64,000 nucleotides of DNA from Typhlomys cinereus (Eukaryota > Chordata > Mammalia > Rodentia > Platacanthomyidae), in the NCBI GenBank assembly GCA_023101885.1, contig JALPQD010000053.1, positions 5,461,447 to 5,525,446 on the forward strand. Direction: 5' to 3'. Made by a program: the position numbers and the translations under genes. The notes under the pieces are model-generated. The model was given only the letters and a program-made list of their open reading frames with translations, searched no databases and was not told the DNA's origin. This document shows, piece after piece, positions 56,705-64,000 of the stretch (within the stretch, counting starts at the first letter, position 1; each line of letters starts with the position of its first letter).

Positions 56705-56916
56705 AATCCACTATGACCTGGAGAAAACCATGGTGAATTACCCAGATCTTGATAGTGAAATATTTCGGCCACTAAAAATTCCAATACAGTCCACAGACAG
56801 TCATGGTGACTCACTGAATCCTGACATTCATGCATTTTCATATTGCTAGATGGACTAGTATAGTATGTCATGTGGCCACCTGAAAATCTACAGATTCTCT
56901 TTAAAAAATGAAAACA

Positions 56917-57187
56917 GGGACTGGAGGTGTTAAGCCTCTGCCTTGCAGGCAGAAGGTCCTGAGTTCGGATCCTAGACTCCAGGTATAGACGCTGGGCAGA
57001 AGCAGGGATGGCCTGCGTTTCAGGTCCTAGTAGGGCGGAGCATGTGAATCCTGGGGCAGAGTAAACAAGGAGGAGGTGGAGGCATCCATGATGGTTCCGG
57101 AATTCCTCCGTGGTTTTACACACACACACACATACATATATACACTCACGCACGCACACATGCACAATTGAATAAATAAATAAATAC
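56917..57187 (+). mobile_element. B2-superfamily SINE, second subfamily, A box deleted
   Basis: GGGACTGGAGGTGTTAAGCC lacks the AGATGGCTCAGGG stretch, so the internal A box is gone. The remainder is typical: GGCAGAAGGTCCTGAGTTCG, GGCGGAGCATGTGAATCCTG, AGAGTAAACAAGGAGGAGG, ATCCATGATGGTTCCGG, a CA tail and AATTGAATAAATAAATAAAT. Confidence 0.92.
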
Positions 57188-57370
57188 AGGAAACCTAAGT
57201 AAAATGGAAGAGTCTGTGCTGTTTGGGGTCTCTGAGATCCCTGTCACCAACCACTCCTACAGAGGTCTCCTATAACTGCATTTTTTTGTTGAATGACCAT
57301 TGCTTCTAGGACCAGCATTATCTAGCCATGCATGTCTTCCAATAAGCTCATATCCCCTTCCTTAGTAAGC

Positions 57371-57450
57371 CCTCCCTCCGTCCTTGCTGCCCTCCCTCCG
57401 TCCTTGCTGCCCTCCCTCCGTCCTTGCTGCTCTCCCTCTGTCCTTGCTGC
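57371..57450. repeat. 20-bp minisatellite, 4 units
   Basis: CCTCCCTCCGTCCTTGCTGC occurs three times without change, then once as TCTCCCTCTGTCCTTGCTGC. Confidence 0.97.
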
Positions 57451-57604
57451 CCCCTCTCCCTCTCTCTATTCGCTTCTTTCCACCCCCAGGATTGCCTCTT
57501 TCCATCATTATTCACTCATGTGCTCATGACCCCCTTCCTTTCTAGGAAGCATCCCAGCCCCTCCACTGTCCCTTTTCCTAATTTCTTGATTTCTGGAGGT
57601 AAAC

Positions 57605-57965
57605 CAAGTTAAATGCACAAAATCAGAGAGCTTGAGGACATGTGGCATTTGTGTTTCTGGATCTGGGTAACCTTCATATAAAATTTTCTAGGTCCATCCA
57701 TAGCTTCATTCTTCTTTATATCTGGGACATGGTATATATGTATCACATTTTCGTTATCCATTCATCGGTTGATGAACATCTAGGCTAATTCCATTTCTGA
57801 GCTATTATGACAGAGCTGCAGTGAACACAGATGAACAAGCAAGTGTCTCTGTGGTAGGCACAGAGTCCGTGGTGCAGACTGTATGTTAGCCCTACCTCTG
57901 GCTTTTGCGGAACCTCCTGACGGATCTCCAACATGACTGCATTGGTAAAACTCAAAGGAACAGAA
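57605..57965 (-). mobile_element. L1 fragment (ORF2 3' region), antisense on +, broken
   Basis: CTAGGTCCATCCATAGCTTC, GGTATATATGTATCACATTT, CGTTATCCATTCATCGGTTG, ATGAACATCTAGGCTAATTCC, GCAGTGAACACAGATGAAC and GCGGAACCTCCTGACGGATC follow the reversed L1 ORF2 3' region. It is short and interrupted, so not functional. Confidence 0.85.
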
Positions 57966-58111
57966 AACAAAATAAAAAGTGTTTTATAAGGAAGAAGGGG
58001 GCACTGGCAAAGTGAGAGAAAGAACAGAGGGGACAGAGAAATCAGAATCAGAATGTACTATGCACAAGTATTGAAATTGTCAAAGAGCAAAATTAAATCA
58101 TAAAAAGAAAA
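57966..58111. other. Unique non-coding sequence
   Basis: No recognised feature. Confidence 0.4.
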
Positions 58112-58455
58112 ACAGCAAAGCAGAGGGTAGAGAGATAATTCCGTGGGTCCAACCACTGTCTATCTATGCAAGGGTGAAGACCTGAGTTGGACCCCCCCAC
58201 CCCCTGACGCCCTGCTAAGTGCAGGCACAGCAGCGCACATCCGTGTGCGCAGAAACAGAGGCAGCCGGATTCTGGATGTGCACGTGCCGCCGGTGTAGCG
58301 TCAGTAGAGAGCTGCAGGGTCAGTGAGCGACCTGGCACAAGGGAGCAAGGCAGAGAAGGAGAAAGGAGGACACCAACGTCCTCCTCTGGCACACGAGAGT
58401 GTGCACAGACAAGAGCATCCACCCAGGATACACGTGTGTGCACGTGCACATAGAT
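58112..58455 (+). mobile_element. Old RSINE/B4-type SINE
   Basis: GAGGGTAGAGAGATAATTCC, GAAGACCTGAGTTGGACCCC, CTAAGTGCAGGCACAGCAGC, AGCAAGGCAGAGAAGGAGAA, AGGAGGACACCAACGTCCTC and CTCTGGCACACGAGAGTGTG, followed by a CACGTGTGTGCACGTGCAC tail. It matches the layout inferred for the split element at 33.2-33.9 kb, which makes it a useful comparator. Confidence 0.65.
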
Positions 58456-58512
58456 TTGTTTTCAAATAATGGAGATATGAGTTGTGTCCAGATGAAATTC
58501 CAAATGCACAAG

Positions 58513-58513
<1 letters not shown>

Positions 58514-58558
<45 letters not shown>
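58514..58558. repeat. TC microsatellite
   Basis: An uninterrupted TC run of about 22 units; gives an Arg/Glu minus frame by artefact. Confidence 0.97.
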
Positions 58559-58560
<2 letters not shown>

Positions 58561-58897
58561 GAAATAGATGGGGGTTGATGGGAGTGTAGCTGAAAATTAA
58601 ACTTGGCACCCCAGCCAAGCACAGGATCCCTTCTCTGGGATAAATGAACCTCTGTGTGAGTCTAGTTGCTATAGAAAAAACGTCTATCATTCTCACGTAA
58701 CTTTCAGTGTTGGGGTCCCTCGGCTCCAGGCAGAGGTCAGGAAAGAGGATTCAAAGTTCTCTCCACAAAACCTCCTCCTATGAAATGTTTGCATGGGCAG
58801 TTAGGGCCAGCAAGGCCAAGGACCACACCTCTAGCGTCCATCCTCACAGCCTCTCATCGCTCAGCACAGGTCTGCAAAAGACTCGTTACACAGCCAG
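58559..58897. other. Unique non-coding sequence
   Basis: No recognised feature. Confidence 0.4.
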
Positions 58898-59190
58898 GCC
58901 TGGGGAGATGGCTCAGGGTTAAAGCCTTTGCCTCACAAGCAAGGGGATCTGAGTTCAGACCCCCAGATCCCACGTAAAAATGTCTGACTGAAAAGGTGCT
59001 GGCCTGCAATTCTGACCCTGGAAAGCATAGCCTGGGAACCCCAGAGCAAAGCAATTAGGAAGCAGTGCAATCCAGGGTGACTTCTGAAGTCAGCTTGGGA
59101 CTTCCACAGGCACACCCAAGGTCAAGTGTCCTCTTCACACACACACACACACACACATGCACATGCACACATACATGTGTGCAAAAAAGA
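58898..59190 (+). mobile_element. B2-superfamily SINE, first subfamily
   Basis: GCCTGGGGAGATGGCTCAGG, ATCTGAGTTCAGACCCCCAG, ATCCCACGTAAAAATGTCTG, GACCCTGGAAAGCATAGCCT, CAAAGCAATTAGGAAGCAGT and a short CA run (59136-59156) with ATGCACATGC extensions. Confidence 0.9.
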
Positions 59191-60379
59191 AAAGAACTGA
59201 GCATCACCAGCAGCCACTGGACATTCATTCTCTGTTCCCAGAGCTCTATTTCTAGGGACACCACAAATTCCAGAGTCCCTCCATAAAACTCTGGGCCCAA
59301 AATACAGGCACTCACTGGGAAGGGTCAGAGCTCCTAGAAGCCAGAACCTCACGAAAAGGATCTGGGGGCCACGGACAGGACAGTCTGAGGACAGGCTAGT
59401 AAACCTGCTTTATCCCTCAGCATCTGGGCTTCAAGGAACCTGAGAACAGGAGCTGGCAGCCATCAAAGGTGAGACCTTCCTCTGGCTCACAGGACTGGTG
59501 ATGTTTAATGGATAAAAACTGAAAAGGAGGAAAAGGTCCTGCCCGGAGTGATGACAGACAGGCGGTTATACAAATCAGTGTGCTCCAAAGGACAGTGGGA
59601 ACAGAAGCTTCCAGAAAGGAATCCTACCACCCATACTAGAGTGAGAGTCACTCCAGAACCTCAAGAAGAGGAAAGAAAGCAGAAGTCCCTCTGCATGGAG
59701 AAAGACCGCAAGGCCACCTGCCGGGGTGACAGGCTGTGAAGTCACTGTCCCTGGAGAGCTGGTGTGATAAATTCCAAGTACAGAGACACCACAAGATGAA
59801 CAGCAAAGAAGCACAGTGAAACCTGCACGCAGGGAGCAGACGTCACACGCCCCACAGCTCACAGATAGCCTGACCTCTGTCACACACCACTAGACCCGTT
59901 CCTACAGGAGGGGAGACGGCAGAGATTATCTCTCCACCTCTTTCCATTCTCCACTCTCAGTCTTCTAGCCACGCACCAGCACACAATCAGCTGGGGTTGT
60001 CAGAGCAGTTTGATGGTGGGTTTCAGGTCTCTATGAACCAGGTTGTGGAATGGAAAATTCTCCCACTAAAGTCCGTATCAGCCCTGAACTCTCTGGAGTC
60101 AGCCAAAGTCCAAAGACGGACAAGCCCTTTTAAGTGCAGGTCAGTCTTTGCCAAAGCCAAGTACGCGTCTCCCAGAAGGTGTGGCATTTCGTCTGCGATG
60201 CTATCTGATTGGACAGGATCAGCAAGCAACCTACTTTTGCAAACAAATCCATCTTGAAGGACTGCTTTAGAGCATGAAGTTCTGAGGATTGGCCTCTGCC
60301 ATTTACTCTTTCCCTGGGAATCAACATCAGCAGAGACAAAAGATCACAAGAGTCCTGTGTCAGACGCACTCCCCAGCAT
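59191..60379. other. Unique non-coding sequence
   Basis: No mobile element recognised. 60000-60260 has modest CpG content and conflicting open frames on both strands (86 codons +, 68 codons -) with no family motif. Confidence 0.45.
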
Positions 60380-60460
60380 TACCTCGTTCAACCCACGTAA
60401 TAGGTACCATCTCTTCTTTCAGAAAAATGAGGCTGCAAGGTTTGAATGACCCAAAGTTCC
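60380..60460 (-). mobile_element. MIR relic
   Basis: CATTACCTCGTTCAACCCAC, GTAATAGGTACCATCTCTTC and AGAAAAATGAGGCTGCAAGG parallel reversed MIR (cattatctcatttaatcctcac...gtaggtac...acagatgagg). Confidence 0.55.
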
Positions 60461-60739
60461 TGTGGACCCTTTTCCAATCCAGTTCATGACCACGGTGGTC
60501 CCATACTGAACGGCAATCACGAGTCTCAGCATGACCTGACTGTACACTGACACCCCATGCCCCAGATAACTCCCAACCTTTCCCTGAAAGGTGTTGGGGG
60601 GGGGCTTAGAAGAAAAGGCTCTATTCTCCCTTCTTCCACCTTGCAAAACAATTTCACCATGAGGCGAGGATTAGTCATATTCCTTCATTCTTCAGCCAAA
60701 AATAGCCAACGGGGGTCCAATAGTGTGGGAAACTAGACT

Positions 60740-60990
60740 TTTACAAACATCTGTTTGCCCCTCAACATGATAAGAGCTGGGAAACGGGATAAGGGAAACC
60801 AAACCAGGAAATCTGGAAAGCCCTGACTTATTGATAAGCTATTAGGTGGCTTTGTTTCATTTAACTGCTTGCAAATCAGCAAACAAAGGAGAGAAGCCCT
60901 ATTTCTGCCGCCTGAAGAGCCCTTTGAACTTGGAGTTTCTTAGCCTTCTAAAAGCTTTCTTCATGAAAGCTTTTCTCTTATGACTCTTGA
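60740..60990. promoter_or_regulatory. Candidate conserved non-coding element with a 25-bp dyad
   Basis: Repeat-free block with CTTATTGATAAGC (GATA dyad, about 60826-60838), CAACATGATAAGAGC and GGGATAAGGG words, and a 25-base inverted repeat AAAAGCTTTC-TTCAT-GAAAGCTTTT (60950-60974). Several GATA cores in 250 bases is unusual in this window. Enhancer function is inference. Confidence 0.35.
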
Positions 60991-61199
60991 AGTGCATACT
61001 CTCACAGGCGGCTATAGGTGCCTTTCAGACTCTTGAAGAGCTTGTAAAATTTGTTAGTGGTAAAAATGAGTCCTCCAAGGCCTTCGAATACCACAACTAA
61101 TGGCCAGAGCGAAAGGAATGGCGCCCCCGTCTTCACACAGCAGGAACTCAAGGCAGCCTGCAGTCGGAGACCGGCACATGCACCTGCCTAGGAGATGCT

Positions 61200-61300
61200 G
61201 CTCTGTTCTCATCTCACACAACAGGACGAGGAGCACAGAGAATCTGGGTGACTCATCCATGCTACACGGCTAAGGAGAAAGCAAAGAGTCCAATACAACC
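61200..61300 (-). mobile_element. MIR relic
   Basis: CACACAACAGGACGAGGAGC, ACAGAGAATCTGGGTGACTC, ATCCATGCTACACGGCTAAG parallel reversed MIR (acagatgaggaaac...cagagaggttaagtgact...gtcacacagctagtaag). Confidence 0.55.
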
Positions 61301-61398
61301 CGCCCCCTACCCTGCCAAAACTAAACTAGACTGCTGTCGAAGCAGATACTGACTGATTTCAAGTGTAATCAAGGGAGGAAAATGCCCTTTTATTCTGT

Positions 61399-61575
61399 GT
61401 GTGTGTGTGTGTGTGTGTGTGCATGTGTGTGTATGTGTGTGTATGCGTGTGTGTATGTATGTGTATGTGTATACATGTGTGTGCATACGTATGTGTGTGC
61501 ATGTGTATATGTGTGTATATGTGTGTATGTGTGTGTATATGCGTGTGTGTGTATGTGTGTGTATGTGTGTGTATA

Positions 61576-61620
<45 letters not shown>

Positions 61621-61625
61621 ATGCA
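61399..61625. repeat. Long mixed TG array (TGTATG, TGCATG, TATATG)
   Basis: About 225 bases of TG with regular GTATG, GCATG and ATATGCG interruptions, between a pure run at 61399-61419 and another at 61580-61618. Alternating purine-pyrimidine throughout. The 134-codon Cys/Val + frame and 98-codon His/Thr minus frame come from it. Confidence 0.97.
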
Positions 61626-61905
61626 TATGCATATGGAGGCTAGAGAGCTTGGCATTCACTGTCTTCCCCTACAGCTCTCCATCTTATTTTTGAAACAGGG
61701 TCTCTCATTGAGCATGGAGCTCACTGATTCATCTATGCTCACCGTCCAGCAAGCTCTAGGATCCTTCTATCTCTATCCACCCCAGTGTGAAGGTTACAGA
61801 TAAGGATACCGCGTCCAGTTTTCACATGGGTTCCGGGGATCTGAACTCAGGTCCTCATGCTTGCACAGCCACCATCTGCTTCGCCATAAAGCCCCCTCAG
61901 AGGGA
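61626..61905 (-). mobile_element. B3-like SINE, minus strand
   Basis: TATGGAGGCTAGAGAGCTTG, CACTGTCTTCCCCTACAGCT, CTCCATCTTATTTTTGAAAC, AGGGTCTCTCATTGAGCATG, GAGCTCACTGATTCATC, GGGTTCCGGGGATCTGAACT and CAGGTCCTCATGCTTGCACA follow the reversed B3-type element well known in rodent DNA. It shares the TG-array junction with the array upstream, so the array is its tail. Confidence 0.8.
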
Positions 61906-62174
61906 CTTGGGAATGCAGAGTCAGGACCTAGACTCTTTGGGAAGGCCACATAGTAGAAAGAACGCAGTAAAAAAGCAATTGGCTGCCAGTTAATTAGAGT
62001 CCACTCATAGTCTTTGGGAAATTACCACTCTGTTGAAGGCCACATTTTAAAATCTACCAAGCCAAGAAGTGGGAAGCACAGGTCCTGTCTGTACCTGTCT
62101 GGCCTGTTTACGGACCCATCAGGACTGGTAGGTTCTTCTGTAATCAATCGCCACAGCAGTTAAAAAACTACAGG
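61906..62174. other. Unique non-coding sequence
   Basis: No recognised feature. Confidence 0.4.
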
Positions 62175-62465
62175 GACTGTCATGGCTTAACTGGGAACTG
62201 TCCCCACAGCCTCGTGGGTTTTCCATCTTGGCTGAAGTTGGTACTGGGAAAGGTCACCGCACCTTTGGTTGGATGGCCCCCCATGCTTCTTTCTGCTGCT
62301 GAGCCTCCTCCAGCTTCCGTTGCCCACCATGCTTCCCCCATAATGGGTTGTGTCTCCCCTTTGGAACCAGAAGTCAAATAAATCTCCCTCTCTCCCCTTA
62401 CATTGCTTCCGTCTGAGTGTTGTCTCCCAGCAGCAGAAAGAGTATGGCAGGGATTCACTAGTCTC
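62175..62465 (+). mobile_element. Rodent interspersed repeat (unassigned, perhaps RMER1-type)
   Basis: TTGCCCACCATGCTTCCCCC, GGAACCAGAAGTCAAATAAA, TTACATTGCTTCCGTCTGAG and CTCCCAGCAGCAGAAAGAG follow the same 3' end as the 55.7-kb copy. The left boundary is uncertain. Confidence 0.5.
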
Positions 62466-62488
62466 TCACAGCACTCTTCACATGTACC

Positions 62489-62547
<59 letters not shown>
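62489..62547. repeat. GA microsatellite
   Basis: About 59 bases of GA repeats with one AAGA and one GGAGAG interruption. Confidence 0.97.
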
Positions 62548-62551
<4 letters not shown>

Positions 62552-63044
62552 TCCACAGGGTCTCAGCTCCCTAGCCCATAGCACTTCACGCGGTTGTTCT
62601 GGACTGAGTCAAGTGTCTTCTGCTGTCACATGGCAGAGCGTGTAAATGGCGGTTGTTTTTACTATTCTCCGCACTGCAGTGTGTGAGTGCATCCCACGCA
62701 TATGCTCCAAATTCACATGTTGGAAGCTTGCAGAGAATGGCCTCTGTCGCTCGCTTGCCGTGGTGGCCCCCGGAGTGTTATGACTCAGCAAGACGACCCT
62801 GAAGCCCATCCTCTGTGTTGGACAGCAGGAAGGAGTTAAACGACCTTCCATTGCACGAATCACCCAGTGCTCTCTTACTACAAGAGCACAAAACCAGACC
62901 AGGCAGCCAGGCCTTAATTTCTCCCACGAAGCTAGTAAACCTCCTACACGTGGGAGACAGAGAAGCTCCACGATCCACAAGGAAGACTACTCGCCGCTTA
63001 AACGCCCACCTCGCCACTGCAGCCACAATCATGTTCAGCTTCTA
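62548..63044. other. Unique non-coding sequence
   Basis: Overlapping frames of 84-123 codons in three phases lie across 62609-63105, with no family motif. Confidence 0.45.
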
Positions 63045-63216
63045 CAAGCACATGGCGAGGCCAGCAAGGCTGGTAACGGTGCGTGGAGCCAAGCCTGATC
63101 CTTGAGTTCAGTCCCCAGAGCCTACATGATGGAAGGAGAGAACCGATTCTACAAAGCTGTCCTCTGACCTTGGCATGCACACCTGACCAACAAAATAAGT
63201 AAATGTAAAATATTTT
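63045..63216 (+). mobile_element. Old B2/B4-type SINE, 3' part
   Basis: GGAGCCAAGCCTGATCCTTG, AGTTCAGTCCCCAGAGCCTA, CATGATGGAAGGAGAGAACC, GATTCTACAAAGCTGTCCTC, TGACCTTGGCATGCACACC and AAAATAAGTAAATGTAAA match the widely known rodent tail region (cccacatggtggaaggagagaaccgactcc...gtcctctgacctccacacgc...aaataaatgtaa). Confidence 0.75.
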
Positions 63217-64000
63217 TGAATAATTTCAAAAATTATGTCCCAACAAAAAATACCTCATTACAAGCCTGATTACTGAAAATTATAGACTATGAAATAGCAA
63301 ATATCATGTATGCTAGTAACTACATGTGTATATAGTACTGCACTTACTATGCATACACATGCATATAACTATATAATGTATCATACATACATAGAAATAT
63401 ACATACATGGTATCTCTATGCGTATGCTGTATTATACATACATGCATGAAAAATCTAGGAAAAATATTAAAACATGACTAATAGAGCTTCTTTGAATAAT
63501 TAGTTATGTTCTATATTCCTTTTGATGTGTTCTGATACTTTCTCCTCTTTCCCACAGTGATGATACAGGAATCATACTCAGGAAAGGATTAAAAAACAAT
63601 ATTTTTGACTAAGAAAAATCCACATTTTTCAGAAAAAAGTAAGATCTACACTAAAAGCAAAATCACTTGGAGAAACTAGGTTATAAAATATCACCCAGCA
63701 AGAAATTGTCTTATACCAAATAAAAAAAGGAAATCTCTTTTTAACTAAGATTTTCCAAAAAGTAAAATAGTATTAGAATACACAAGTTAAAAATAGAGGA
63801 CATACAAGTAAGAAAAGTTATGTAAAATTTTTATACACATTTAGCTGCCTAGAATAATAGAAAAATCAGAATGGAAAGTTTTAGAAAATGATTTTTCCTT
63901 GTAAGCCTGGAAGAGAAATGCTGGAAGGTCTGAGGTTTGGAAGAAACTTGGCTGAGCTTTGCCTGCTCTACAAGCCCATGTTGGATCGCCTTTGCTTCCC
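63217..64000. other. AT-rich unique sequence to the window end
   Basis: 63295-63450 is rich in CATACATA and GTATAT words with short inverted repeats. The rest is AT-rich unique DNA. A pyrimidine run followed by CAG at about 63536-63558 looks acceptor-like, but no exon follows that I can defend. Confidence 0.5.

Noticed and set aside
56542..57165. 207-codon minus-strand frame
   Set aside because: It runs through two SINEs and a GGGA/GGAA array; the Pro/Ser-rich end is the array. Not a gene.
8673..59190. tRNA genes at SINE heads
   Set aside because: The A- and B-box-like motifs belong to tRNA-derived SINEs. The heads lack a foldable acceptor stem, and each is followed by the common SINE body.
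63530..63560. Splice-acceptor-like TTTCTCCTCTTTCCCACAG
   Set aside because: The following sequence hits a stop almost at once in each frame I checked by eye and has no donor or coding signature.
1..64000. CRISPR array, bacterial operon, prophage or other prokaryotic system
   Set aside because: There are no spaced identical direct repeats with unique spacers, no dense long ORFs and no ribosome binding sites. The repeat content is mammalian.

Overview
The window looks like nuclear DNA of a rodent, most likely in the mouse-related clade. I see no protein-coding exon, rRNA or tRNA gene that I can support, and no bacterial-style gene organisation. The evidence is the repeat content. There are about 23 copies of a tRNA-headed SINE that begins GGGGCTGGAGAGATGGCTCA and ends in a CA microsatellite, which I assign to the B2 superfamily. 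There are also B1-like, ID-like, B4 (ID-B1)-like and B3-like SINEs, L1 and probable L2 fragments, old MIR copies, and many CA/TG and GA/TC microsatellites. CpG is scarce outside a few small patches. The genus cannot be fixed by eye. The main SINE could be the dipodoid (jerboa-type) or geomyoid (kangaroo-rat-type) relative of B2; that is recall, not a search result.

Layout. 1-8.7 kb: unique AT-rich sequence with two MIR relics, a TG array, a B4-like and an ID-like SINE. 8.7-15 kb: dense repeats, including an L1 3' fragment (12745-13702) that carries a nested SINE with a 15-bp target duplication. 15-24 kb: mostly unique, with a MIR, several SINEs, CA arrays and a 21-bp minisatellite. 24-30 kb: an unusual inverted-repeat structure with a second inverted copy 1.4 kb away, a probable L2 relic, and a strong candidate conserved regulatory element at about 28960-29580. 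30-37 kb: SINEs, GA tracts, and a 325-bp degenerate interstitial telomeric array (CCCTAA on the + strand) that appears to lie inside an older SINE. 37-53 kb: long unique stretches, some enhancer-like, with a SINE split by a 284-bp purine tract at 48.5 kb. 53-64 kb: dense SINEs, including one with a perfect 13-bp target duplication, an antisense L1 fragment, minisatellites, a long mixed TG array and a GA tract.

The long open frames in the window are explained by dinucleotide arrays (poly Cys-Val, His-Thr), purine tracts (Glu/Gly/Lys/Arg) or minisatellites, not by genes. The window is best read as an intergenic or deep-intronic segment. Its function, if any, would be in non-coding regulatory elements, and its history is one of retroposon insertion, microsatellite growth from SINE tails and one telomere-repeat acquisition. 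All family names are from pattern recognition; no database search was run.
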